From positions 1 through 9,097 of the forward strand of contig DAOWAQ010000061.1 of the NCBI GenBank assembly GCA_030634505.1: a stretch of 9,097 nt of DNA. Direction: 5' to 3'. This document shows positions 1 through 6,164 of the stretch, piece after piece. This stretch comes from Calditrichia bacterium (lineage in GTDB: Bacteria; Calditrichota; Calditrichia; JAJRVZ01). The translations under genes were made by a program, and so were the position numbers. The notes beneath the pieces were generated by a model. That model ran no database searches, had not been told where the DNA came from, and worked only from the letters and a program-made list of their open reading frames with translations. The stretch's first letter is position 1. Each line of letters opens with the position of its first letter.

Positions 1-262
1 ACAGTTGCCTATTAAATTGATTGAATAAACAGGTTTTTTATATAAATTAATATTATGCAAAATTTACCTTATGAAAGATAAATAAACAATTATTAATATC
101 AACACTGTTTATTAATTTTGCCCCTTTTAAATTAATGTTAACTAATTAACAAAGCCTCCGTACTCCCAGTTTGCTTGAAATTGGGAATAATGCATTTGAA
201 GATAATGCCGAATGCGATAATATATTAACCTATGTTATAAAATGCAAGATTTTTTAAATAAA
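1..262. other. Non-coding left edge, no recognisable gene
   Basis: I see no credible coding region here; both strands carry frequent stops and the longest open stretches are under about 30 codons without a good start. An 8-base motif AATAAACA occurs at 24-31 and 81-88 and as its inverse TGTTTATT at 106-113, so the last two form a perfect inverted repeat with a 17-base loop. A second hairpin, 164-172 with 178-186 (nine pairs including one G-U if transcribed from the plus strand), sits in a locally less AT-rich patch. Neither is followed by a T-tract in the direction expected for a terminator of the minus-strand gene ending at 263. The stretch may be a 3' untranslated and intergenic region, or a decayed gene; the sequence does not decide. 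Confidence 0.5.
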
Positions 263-1507
263 TCAACTCTTGGCATTAATTACACAATGAGCGAAAACTT
301 TTGCATCATTAATAATATTTTCAATTTTACAATATTCATTTGGTTGATGTGCCAAATCTTCAAGAGTTGCCCATACAGCCGCATTATACCCTTTACGCCT
401 AAATATTGCCGCGACTGTTCCGCCACCAATTCCTTGTGCTTTCGCATCAACTTTATAAACATTTTTAATAGCAGCCTCTAACAATTTTACAATCTTTGCA
501 TCAACAGGAGTTGATGGTGCGGCTTGTTCCTTTTGTTCTGGAATAATATTGATCTTTACAGAAAATTCATTTTCTATTTTGTCTACTATTTTTTGAATTG
601 AATTCATTACATCTTCAATCTTATAAACCGGTAATATTCTACAATCAAAATAAAAAACATCTTCACCGGGAATTGTATTGATATTTGGAACATTCGCTTC
701 CTTCTTTGTTGGTTCAAAGGTACTGATGGAAGGGTCAAAAACCGGATCAGTTACATTATAAATATTATACAACTCTTTAAGTTCATATCCTAGATGGATT
801 GCAGCTTTGTAAGCATTTATTCCCCTGTCGGGGGTACTGGCATGAACTTGTTTACCAAATGTTTCAAATTTTAGCCATAAAATTGATTTTTCTGCAACTT
901 CAATCATGCGGCTATCAGGTTCACCCGCATCCGGGATAACAATCAAATCTTCTTTATTAAACATTTCAGAGTGATTATTCAATAAATACGTCAACCCAAA
1001 ATCACTACCTGTCTCTTCATCCGAAACTAAAACTAATCCAATATTGATTGGAGGTTGGATATCAGCTTCTGAAAATGCACGCACAAGCATTAAACTGGAA
1101 ACAAGTCCTTGTAAATTATCTTCACTACCCCGACCATATATTTTATTATCTTTAACAACTGCTTGAAATGGATCTGTATCCCACTTTGTTAGATCACCGG
1201 CAGGAACAACATCAATATGAGACAAAATCCATAATGTTTGTGAATTATCTATACCGTTAATCTTAACCACTAAATTTGGTCTTTCTCCATTTTCAACAGT
1301 CGGATCAGACGCCGGGTAATTTTTTACATTTCGAATACCTGATTTGTTTAAATATTCAATTAAATAATCTGCTTTGCCCTGTTCACCCGGTCCATCATTT
1401 TTGGGGCCGATTGAATTAATCGAAATTAATGTTGACATAACATCTATGGCTTCTTGCTCTAATTTATCAATTATAGAAGAAATATTGTCAAAATCCGCAG
1501 CGTTCAT
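263..1507 (-). CDS. M20 family metallo-hydrolase (ArgE/DapE/CPG2-like)
   Basis: A 414-residue cytoplasmic zinc hydrolase of the M20 superfamily, which cleaves amide bonds in N-acyl amino acids or small peptides. All signature residues are visible: SHIDVVPAGD at 96-105 (zinc ligand H97, D99 beside it), GRGSEDN at 125-131 (bridging D130), SDEETGS at 162-168 (general base E164, ligand E165), PDAGEPD at 192-198 (D193) and AHQPNEY at 386-392 (H387). The lid/dimerisation domain occupies about 210-325 and contains the KQVHASTP motif with H222. From memory the whole chain resembles the archaeal-style 'M20 family metallo-hydrolase' group often mislabelled DapE, so the substrate is not established and desuccinylase activity should not be assumed. 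The ATG is supported by an AAGGA ribosome site 8 bases upstream (1516-1520). It lies 57 bases after the dNTPase gene and could be co-transcribed with it. Confidence 0.93.
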   Translation of the reverse strand: MNAADFDNISSIIDKLEQEAIDVMSTLISINSIGPKNDGPGEQGKADYLIEYLNKSGIRNVKNYPASDPTVENGERPNLVVKINGIDNSQTLWILSHIDVVPAGDLTKWDTDPFQAVVKDNKIYGRGSEDNLQGLVSSLMLVRAFSEADIQPPINIGLVLVSDEETGSDFGLTYLLNNHSEMFNKEDLIVIPDAGEPDSRMIEVAEKSILWLKFETFGKQVHASTPDRGINAYKAAIHLGYELKELYNIYNVTDPVFDPSISTFEPTKKEANVPNINTIPGEDVFYFDCRILPVYKIEDVMNSIQKIVDKIENEFSVKINIIPEQKEQAAPSTPVDAKIVKLLEAAIKNVYKVDAKAQGIGGGTVAAIFRRKGYNAAVWATLEDLAHQPNEYCKIENIINDAKVFAHCVINAKS

Positions 1508-1564
1508 TTTGATTTTCCTTTTTTAAATACGAAAATTGTTATTAATTCATTTCTGATTTACTAT

Positions 1565-2734
1565 TTATTCTCTGTCCAATCCGCCTAAAGAAATTTCTGG
1601 AATAATGATCTTTTTTAATAATAATGTAAAATACCTGTCAGTCATGCCCGATATGTAATCTCTTACCTTTAATGGAGTTGATGTGGATGCTAAATAAGGT
1701 TTAAATTTCCCGTTTAAAAAATCTCTAAAAATATAACTTTCAGTGTTATTGTCATTGATATCTTCGACAAACTGTTTAAACAAAATCTCAAAACCACGTT
1801 TAATTCTTTGGTGATTAATTTTTAGCTCTTTGCTTTTATAGATATATTTGTAGTTAAAACTTTTTAACTTATACAAAGCATCAGAAATTTTTTCACTAAA
1901 GCATATATAATTTTTTTCAAAGCTGTTTTCTACAACATCCTGAACCAAAGATTCGATAATGGCTCCATTGTTATTTCCAAGAATTTCTGAACATTCTTTG
2001 GGAATTTGATCTCGGGTAATTAGACCAATTCTTATGGCATCTTCAATGTCTTGTCCAATATATGCTATGGTATCGGTAATTCTTACCACGCAGCCTTCCA
2101 TAGTCATAGGCGTCATTGATGCTATAGTCCCGGATTCTTTTGCTTCAATAAATTCATGCAGGTCAATTTCAGTTTTTGAAACTTGTGGAATCAATTTTTG
2201 ATTATGTACCTCTCCGTCATGCGACAGCAAACCCTCTCGTACCTGAAATGTTAGATTCAAACCCTGGCCATTCTTTGCTATAACATCCACAACCCGTAAA
2301 CTTTGAATATTGTGGTGAAATCGCTTAATCCCATATTTCTCACTTACTTCACTTAAATATTTTTCACCATCATGCCCAAACGGTGGATGACCCAAATCAT
2401 GACCTAAAGAAATTGCTTCGATCAGATCAACATTTAAATTTAACAAACGTCCGATTGTTCTTGCGATTTGCGCTACACTTATAGTATGTATACTTCGGCT
2501 TGAGAGTTGTTCATCTAACATTGAGGCGAAATAAACTACCTGGGTTTTTCCTGTATATCTCCTGAAAGCTCCACTGTAGATTATTCGATCTCTATCTAAA
2601 GCAAAGGGAGGTCTGAATCTTACATCTTTTTCGGCAAATTTTCTAAAAGCACTGGAATTCAAGGTAGAATTTTTAGATAAATTTTTATCATCTTTTTCAT
2701 ATATTTCTTTCGATATCTCAAAAATATTCTTCAT
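1565..2734 (-). CDS. dgt: Deoxyguanosinetriphosphate triphosphohydrolase-like HD protein (dNTPase)
   Basis: A 389-residue HD-domain enzyme of the dGTPase/dNTP triphosphohydrolase family, which splits dNTPs into deoxynucleoside plus tripolyphosphate and so trims the dNTP pool. The N-terminal signature RDRIIYSGAFRR at 48-59 followed by KTQV (63-66) is characteristic. The metal site is intact: H83 in SRSIHTISVAQIART, the H112-D113 pair in GHDLGHPPFGHDGE, and D221 in RITDTIAYIGQDIEDA. H116 and H121 are the further family histidines. Length is within the usual 330-440 range, with a helical C-terminal domain ending near GMTDRYFT (363-370). The ATG is the natural start because the family signature begins soon after it, but there is no Shine-Dalgarno sequence upstream. 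Substrate preference (dGTP or all dNTPs, with allosteric activation in many homologues) cannot be read from the sequence. Confidence 0.95.
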   Translation of the reverse strand: MKNIFEISKEIYEKDDKNLSKNSTLNSSAFRKFAEKDVRFRPPFALDRDRIIYSGAFRRYTGKTQVVYFASMLDEQLSSRSIHTISVAQIARTIGRLLNLNVDLIEAISLGHDLGHPPFGHDGEKYLSEVSEKYGIKRFHHNIQSLRVVDVIAKNGQGLNLTFQVREGLLSHDGEVHNQKLIPQVSKTEIDLHEFIEAKESGTIASMTPMTMEGCVVRITDTIAYIGQDIEDAIRIGLITRDQIPKECSEILGNNNGAIIESLVQDVVENSFEKNYICFSEKISDALYKLKSFNYKYIYKSKELKINHQRIKRGFEILFKQFVEDINDNNTESYIFRDFLNGKFKPYLASTSTPLKVRDYISGMTDRYFTLLLKKIIIPEISLGGLDRE

Positions 2735-2754
2735 TATATTATAATTTTTTAAGA

Positions 2755-2783
2755 AATTTATCTGAAGTTTAATTTATTTGCAA
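2755..2783 (-). promoter_or_regulatory. Weak candidate promoter upstream of the dNTPase gene
   Basis: On the minus strand TTGCAA (2783-2778) and TAAATT (2760-2755) are separated by 17 bases, each matching four of six sigma70 consensus positions. It would give a 5' leader of roughly 15-20 bases. In such AT-rich DNA matches of this quality occur by chance, so this is only a placeholder for a promoter in the 98-base gap. Confidence 0.2.
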
Positions 2784-2796
2784 ATATGATTTTAAA

Positions 2797-2816
2797 AAAG
2801 TTAAAATTGTAACTTT
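2797..2816 (-). terminator. Weak AT-rich terminator candidate after the lipid kinase gene
   Basis: On the minus strand AAAGTTA and TAACTTT form a perfect 7-base stem with a 6-base loop, and the T-run continues for three bases past the stem. The stem holds only one G-C pair, so it would be weak, but its position just after the stop codon of the lipid kinase gene fits. Confidence 0.3.
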
Positions 2817-2832
2817 AAATTTATCAATAAGT

Positions 2833-3711
2833 TCAGGCTAAATTTGCACAAGCCTTCATGACACCTTTTAAAACATGAATATTCGTTTCATACTCTCTAT
2901 TGTGCGGTTCTCCGTCTGTATGATAAACACCTATCTCATTAGATATTATTCTTAACTTATTTGTTTTATATAAAGTATATTCAGGAATATCTTTTATTTT
3001 ATTATTAAATAATTTGAAGCTCGAATAAATGGCTCTTAACATAGACATTTGATTAATAATACAAATTTCCAATATCCCATCCTGCGGATTTGAACCAGGT
3101 GAAATAATTGCACCGTTTCCATATTGTTCTGTATTTGCTATAGTAATTAACAAAGGAGAAACTTCAATTGATTTATTTTTGAATTCTAACTTCAAAATTT
3201 CAGGTTTATAGTGGATAAATTCTCTCACTCCTATAAAAAAATATGGTAAAGGGCCTCGTGTTCCAAACTCTTGAAATTTTTTTCCAATTCTGGCGTCAAA
3301 CCCCATTCCACAGACACCAAAAAAGTAATGTTTGTTCACTTTGCCAACATCAACTTTAACAATTTTGGGTTGAGCTAAGAATTCAATGCTATCTTTTATA
3401 TTAAGAGGAATGCGGTAACTTCTTGCAATTCCGTTTCCTGAGCCTAAGGGAATAATACCCAATGCAGAATCCGATTCTACTAAGCCGCTTGCTACTTCGT
3501 TTATTGTACCATCACCACCGGCAGCCACAATAATGTTGAATTTATCTTTTACGGCCTTTTTTGTAATTTTAGAAGCATCTCCAGGCTGGGTTGTAAATGC
3601 AAACTCATATTCATGATCAGAATCTTTGAATATACTGTCAATGACGTCAATTATTCTAAACGGACTTTTTTGAGCCCCCGAAATTGGATTTAATATAAAT
3701 AGATATTTCAT
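2833..3711 (-). CDS. YegS/diacylglycerol kinase family lipid kinase
   Basis: A 292-residue protein of the DAGK catalytic-domain superfamily (YegS, DgkB, sphingosine kinase), which phosphorylates a lipid hydroxyl with ATP at the inner face of the cytoplasmic membrane. The nucleotide-binding N-terminal domain shows NPISG at 8-12 and the hallmark GGDGT at 65-69 followed by NEVASGL. LGSGNGIAR at 89-97 replaces the more common GTGNDFAR. The C-terminal beta-sandwich domain contains GMGFDAR (135-141), SPGSNPQDGILEI (204-216, with D211 and E215 at the usual catalytic positions) and DGEP (266-269). Length is typical and nothing is missing. The substrate is unknown: diacylglycerol, phosphatidylglycerol and undecaprenol are all possible for this family. 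No Shine-Dalgarno precedes the ATG; a TATAAT lies 5 bases upstream. It follows the tonB terminator, so it is probably transcribed separately from the Ton operon. Confidence 0.92.
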   Translation of the reverse strand: MKYLFILNPISGAQKSPFRIIDVIDSIFKDSDHEYEFAFTTQPGDASKITKKAVKDKFNIIVAAGGDGTINEVASGLVESDSALGIIPLGSGNGIARSYRIPLNIKDSIEFLAQPKIVKVDVGKVNKHYFFGVCGMGFDARIGKKFQEFGTRGPLPYFFIGVREFIHYKPEILKLEFKNKSIEVSPLLITIANTEQYGNGAIISPGSNPQDGILEICIINQMSMLRAIYSSFKLFNNKIKDIPEYTLYKTNKLRIISNEIGVYHTDGEPHNREYETNIHVLKGVMKACANLA

Positions 3712-3716
3712 GAAGA

Positions 3717-3722
3717 ATTATA
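3717..3722 (-). promoter_or_regulatory. Candidate -10 box for a leaderless lipid kinase mRNA
   Basis: A perfect TATAAT on the minus strand ends 5 bases before the ATG of the lipid kinase gene, placing the expected transcription start on or next to the A of the start codon. The lack of a ribosome site fits a leaderless message. There is no convincing -35 at 16-18 bases, and the region before it is the T-tract of the upstream terminator, so support is thin. Confidence 0.3.
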
Positions 3723-3731
3723 AAATCTTTT

Positions 3732-3771
3732 CAAAAAAAAATGCACGCTTATATATCTAAAAACGTGCATT
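3732..3771 (-). terminator. Intrinsic terminator of the exbB-exbD-exbD-tonB operon
   Basis: On the minus strand AATGCACG (3771-3764) pairs perfectly with CGTGCATT (3747-3740) across a 16-base loop, and the second arm runs straight into further T residues to 3733 (nine consecutive T including the stem end). It starts 23 bases after the tonB stop codon. There is no matching T-tract on the plus strand, so the direction is clear. The loop is longer than usual, though a few A-T pairs can extend the stem inward. Confidence 0.8.
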
Positions 3772-3794
3772 ACACTAAATAGGATTAATCTGTT

Positions 3795-4427
3795 TTATTT
3801 TAATCTGAAATTAAATGGTATATTCATTTTTACTCTAACAAATTTATCTCTTTGTTTTGCCGGTTTAAATACACATTTTTTTGCAGCTAATAGTGCTTCT
3901 TCATCTAACATTGGAATTGACTTAAAAATAACTGCTTTTTCAACCTTACCCGTTTTCCCAATTGTTACGGTTACTACAACTATACCTTCAATTTGTGCTT
4001 TTCTTGCCAGATCAGGATAGTCGGGTTTGGCTTGTTTAAGCATAACCGGTTTGTCGGATACCGCAAAAAACTCAAACACTTCATCATCTTCGGGAGGAGG
4101 AGGGGGAGGAGCATTTTCCGGAGCATCAAATATTATTTCCGTATCTTCAATTGTCACGTCATCTAACAATTCATCATCTTCGGCTTCGATAGGTATTGAT
4201 GGTCTTGAAGGTGGTGGTGGTTTACTTATTTGTTCCGTCGGAGGTATATCAATTACTTCAATTTGTATGTCCGGGCTCTCAGGTAATTGAGTAGTTGTCT
4301 CGAATTGTTTAAATGAAAAAAACAATATTACCAGCATCATTAATGAAACGACTAAAGATGTTTCTAAAACTTTTCTGTATTTTAATTTCAGATCAACATC
4401 GGGATTTTTTTTAATCATAGCTGCCAT
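3795..4427 (-). CDS. tonB: TonB energy transducer
   Basis: A 210-residue TonB: it is anchored in the inner membrane, spans the periplasm and transmits ExbB/ExbD proton-motive force to outer-membrane TonB-dependent receptors. Basic cytoplasmic residues (KKNPDVDLKLKYRK) precede one transmembrane helix at about 23-39. A short proline/acidic linker follows at 49-117, with PPPPS (70-74) and a run of six prolines (107-112) among many D and E. The C-terminal TonB domain covers about 128-210, with the YPDLARKAQIEG motif at 137-148, VTIGKTGKV at 154-162 and the closing FKPAKQRDKFVRVKMNIPF (187-205). The linker is acidic rather than the Glu-Pro/Lys-Pro type of enterobacteria. The ATG immediately follows the TAA of the upstream exbD in the same frame, implying translational coupling. 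An intrinsic terminator lies just downstream. No receptor gene lies in the window, so the transported substrate is unknown. Confidence 0.95.
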   Translation of the reverse strand: MAAMIKKNPDVDLKLKYRKVLETSLVVSLMMLVILFFSFKQFETTTQLPESPDIQIEVIDIPPTEQISKPPPPSRPSIPIEAEDDELLDDVTIEDTEIIFDAPENAPPPPPPEDDEVFEFFAVSDKPVMLKQAKPDYPDLARKAQIEGIVVVTVTIGKTGKVEKAVIFKSIPMLDEEALLAAKKCVFKPAKQRDKFVRVKMNIPFNFRLK

Positions 4428-4844
4428 TTAAAATACCCCCCGCCTTGCTGAATAATTTACTTTTAGAGCATCTGCTTTTCTCATCTCCTGCTGAACATCA
4501 CTAACGATTCCCATTTCTGAATTTTTATCTGCCTTGAGCGCAATGATAATTTGTGGATCATCTACTCGTTTTTGATATAACACATTTCTTAGTTCAGCAA
4601 TTTCATTTACTTTATAATCATCACACATTATTTGATTATCACTATCTATCCATATTGTTACAACATGACGTTTCGAACCGGGAATCTTTTTCACTAATTC
4701 AGCATCAGGCAATTTTACTTTGAGACCGGAATACTGTTTTAACACGGTTGCAACCATGAAAAATATCAGTAGCATAAAAATAATATCAGGTAAGGATGCC
4801 GTTGGAATACCTGACATAACTTTATTTTTACGAGTTAGTTTCAT
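4428..4844 (-). CDS. exbD: ExbD/TolR biopolymer transporter, second paralogue
   Basis: A 138-residue ExbD/TolR-family subunit of the inner-membrane proton channel that energises TonB. It has a short basic cytoplasmic tail (KLTRKNKV), the signature IPTASLPDIIFMLLIFFMVAT at 13-33 forming the single transmembrane helix with the protonatable aspartate D20, and a periplasmic domain of about 100 residues (LPDAELVKKIPG at 45-56, later IIIALKADKNSEMG). It differs clearly from the other ExbD of the operon, so this is an old paralogue and not a recent duplication. An AGGAG ribosome site (4856-4860) lies 11 bases before the ATG in the 18-base gap after the first exbD. The gene ends in a six-G run and a TAA that directly abuts the tonB ATG. 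TolR-like membership is less likely because its partner is tonB and no tolA, tolB or pal is present. Confidence 0.95.
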   Translation of the reverse strand: MKLTRKNKVMSGIPTASLPDIIFMLLIFFMVATVLKQYSGLKVKLPDAELVKKIPGSKRHVVTIWIDSDNQIMCDDYKVNEIAELRNVLYQKRVDDPQIIIALKADKNSEMGIVSDVQQEMRKADALKVNYSARRGVF

Positions 4845-4855
4845 TTAAATATTTG

Positions 4856-4860
4856 CTCCT
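4856..4860 (-). promoter_or_regulatory. Ribosome binding site of the second exbD
   Basis: AGGAG on the minus strand, 11 bases before the ATG at 4844, inside the 18-base gap between the two exbD genes. The spacing is at the long end but the match confirms the start. Confidence 0.6.
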
Positions 4861-4862
4861 TT

Positions 4863-5273
4863 TTAATTTTCTTCCGGATCTGCAATTGAGATTTTTCTTG
4901 CCTCTGCCTTTTTCAATTTGTCTAACACATCAATATAAACATCGTATTTTGTATGCCTATCAGTTTTAATTGAAACGATCAATTTGGGATTATCCTGTAT
5001 TCGTTCTTTTATTATTCTGGCGATATCTCTTATTTCCACAATTTCACCATCAATCAACACGGCTCCGGCAGCATTTATTAATAAATTCGCAATATTCTTT
5101 TTTGGTATTTTAATCTCGTCAGTTTTGGAAGGTGGTAGTACTAAATCCAAACCTTTTTCTGTATCAATAGCCGTTGTTACAAGAAAAAAGATCAACAACA
5201 AAAATACGATATCTGGCAGAGCACCAGTTGGTATATCTGGGCTGGCTTTAATTTTCTTTTTACCAAGCAACAT
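4863..5273 (-). CDS. exbD: ExbD/TolR biopolymer transporter, first paralogue
   Basis: A 136-residue ExbD-family protein. A basic N-terminus (LLGKKKIKAS) leads into IPTGALPDIVFLLLIFFLVTT at 14-34, the family transmembrane segment with the conserved aspartate D21. The periplasmic domain follows: LDLVLPPSKTDEIKIPKKN at 42-60, then LLINAAGAVLIDGE and IVSIKTDRHTKYDVYIDVLDKLKKA, the usual D/R-H-T-x-Y-x-x-Y/V-D block that closes ExbD domains. Together with ExbB it forms the proton-conducting complex. The start is supported by AGGTG 7 bases upstream (5281-5285). It is 39 bases after exbB and 18 bases before the second exbD, in one operon. Paired ExbDs are common in Bacteroidota and relatives, where the two may form a heterodimer in the ExbB pore; that arrangement here is inference. 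Confidence 0.95.
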   Translation of the reverse strand: MLLGKKKIKASPDIPTGALPDIVFLLLIFFLVTTAIDTEKGLDLVLPPSKTDEIKIPKKNIANLLINAAGAVLIDGEIVEIRDIARIIKERIQDNPKLIVSIKTDRHTKYDVYIDVLDKLKKAEARKISIADPEEN

Positions 5274-5312
5274 ATTTTCACCTAGTTAATTACAATTAGT
5301 ATTTCTTAAGTT

Positions 5313-5927
5313 TTATTTTTTTTCTTCCAAATCAACAAGAGTATCAATTAATTCAACAGAACTTTCTTCCATATCAATAATCAGCTTGTCAATCCGTGAA
5401 GTAAAGTAATTGTTGAATACCTGAATAATCATTGCGACTATCAATCCGGCAAGTGTTGTTAACAATGCTTGAGAAATACCGCCGGCAACAATTGAAGGTG
5501 AAATATCATTCAATTTTTTGATATCATCAAATGCTTTAACCATACCTGCCACAGTTCCTGTAAAACCCAGCATAGGAGCAAGAACAATTACTGTACTCAA
5601 TACAACCATCCCTCTTTCAAGAAATGCCATTTCAAGACTACCCGCATTAGTAATAGCTTTTTCAACATGTTCTATTCCTTTGCCAGCTCTGCTTAATCCG
5701 GCATGAAAAATTGATGCAACCGGTCCAGGAGTTTTTTCACATTCTTCTAAAGCAGCAGTAACACCACCTTCATCCAAAGCCATTTTAATTTTGCTAAGGA
5801 ATTTTCTTGTGTTTACCGATGCACGTGTTAAAGTCCAAAACCGTTCAATTACAAAACCAAACCCAACCACAAAAAGTGCCAAAATTGGCCACATAAAAGC
5901 TCCGCCTTCTAGAAAATACCTAACCAT
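5313..5927 (-). CDS. exbB: ExbB/MotA/TolQ family proton channel protein
   Basis: A 204-residue inner-membrane channel protein that forms the pentameric scaffold around ExbD. Three hydrophobic segments are visible at about 12-29, 107-130 and 150-173. The family signature is spread over them: PMLGFTGTVAGMVKAF at 118-133 (usually P-L-L-G-L-x-G-T-V-x-G-M-I) and ISQALLTTLAGLIVAM at 151-166. Between the first and second helices lies the cytoplasmic helical region (RKFLSKIKMALDEGGV). MotA and TolQ share the fold, but the two exbD genes and tonB downstream settle the role as the Ton motor. The start is confirmed by a strong AGGAGG. It is the first gene of the operon, with a predicted promoter about 80 bases upstream. 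Confidence 0.95.
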   Translation of the reverse strand: MVRYFLEGGAFMWPILALFVVGFGFVIERFWTLTRASVNTRKFLSKIKMALDEGGVTAALEECEKTPGPVASIFHAGLSRAGKGIEHVEKAITNAGSLEMAFLERGMVVLSTVIVLAPMLGFTGTVAGMVKAFDDIKKLNDISPSIVAGGISQALLTTLAGLIVAMIIQVFNNYFTSRIDKLIIDMEESSVELIDTLVDLEEKK

Positions 5928-5937
5928 GCTTCTAGTT

Positions 5938-5943
5938 CCTCCT
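5938..5943 (-). promoter_or_regulatory. Strong Shine-Dalgarno of exbB
   Basis: AGGAGG on the minus strand, 10 bases before the exbB ATG. It is the strongest ribosome site in the window and shows that the host does use Shine-Dalgarno initiation. Confidence 0.8.
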
Positions 5944-6005
5944 AATAATATTATTTTTTAAGTTTAAACTATTGGTTTCTTTTCACTTTACTTGCAGAAA
6001 TATTT

Positions 6006-6026
6006 GCGAATAATAACATTTTTCGC
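6006..6026. promoter_or_regulatory. Imperfect 21-bp palindrome overlapping the exbB -10 box
   Basis: Arms GCGAA (6006-6010) and TTCGC (6022-6026) are perfect inverses, and AAT (6012-6014) pairs with ATT (6018-6020), giving eight matched pairs of a possible ten around 6016. The centre lies at the upstream edge of the -10 hexamer, an ideal place for a repressor. It does not fit the Fur or PerR consensus as I know them, so the binding protein is unknown. Operator function is inference. Confidence 0.4.
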
Positions 6027-6038
6027 TTTAAAAGTCAA
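6010..6038 (-). promoter_or_regulatory. Sigma70-type promoter of the exbB operon
   Basis: On the minus strand a -35 TTGACT (6038-6033) and a -10 TATTAT (6015-6010) are separated by exactly 17 bases, with TG one base upstream of the -10 (extended -10). Five of six bases match consensus at each box. The expected start is near 6003, leaving a leader of about 75 bases before exbB. It is a canonical sigma70-type site and unlike the TAnnTTTG -10 typical of Bacteroidota, a mild argument against that phylum. Confidence 0.75.
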
Positions 6039-6071
6039 TTTCTTTTTTAGAGTATTTCGTTTGACTTTTAA
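6028..6071. repeat. 11-bp perfect inverted repeat upstream of exbB
   Basis: TTAAAAGTCAA (6028-6038) and TTGACTTTTAA (6061-6071) are perfect inverses separated by 22 bases. The arm nearer exbB contains the -35 hexamer. Neither side is followed by a T-tract, so a terminator for the S41 gene is unlikely. Two half-sites spaced two helical turns apart (33 bases between centres, about three turns) could suit a DNA-looping or activator protein, which is inference. Confidence 0.5.
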
Positions 6072-6164
6072 TATTTGCTTAACTTAATAACTTATTTGGA
6101 AAATAAAAAATCTTCTCTACTATTTTCTATATTTACATTAACGTGATTAACAATAACATCTAAC

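Noticed and set aside
242..481. Plus-strand open frame of 79 codons across the 3' end of the M20 gene
   Set aside because: It lies almost wholly antisense to a well-conserved M20 C-terminus that includes the zinc ligand H387, and has no family resemblance.
4027..4290. Plus-strand open frame encoding a Ser/Gly-rich peptide
   Set aside because: It is the antisense of the proline- and acid-rich linker of tonB; the glycine run mirrors the proline codons. No ribosome site or independent support.
4984..5289. Plus-strand open frame of 101 codons
   Set aside because: Antisense shadow of the first exbD gene, whose motifs are unmistakable.
6061..6090. Mirror-image promoter on the plus strand (TTGACT with a TTAATA-like -10)
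   Set aside because: The -35 match is a by-product of the inverted repeat, the -10 is poor, and the nearest downstream plus-strand region is entirely minus-strand genes.
6093..6164. Terminator after the S41 gene
   Set aside because: A 7-base GAAAATA/TATTTTC repeat with a long loop is present, but the stem is nearly all A-T and the T-run lies inside the loop, so it is not a credible intrinsic terminator.
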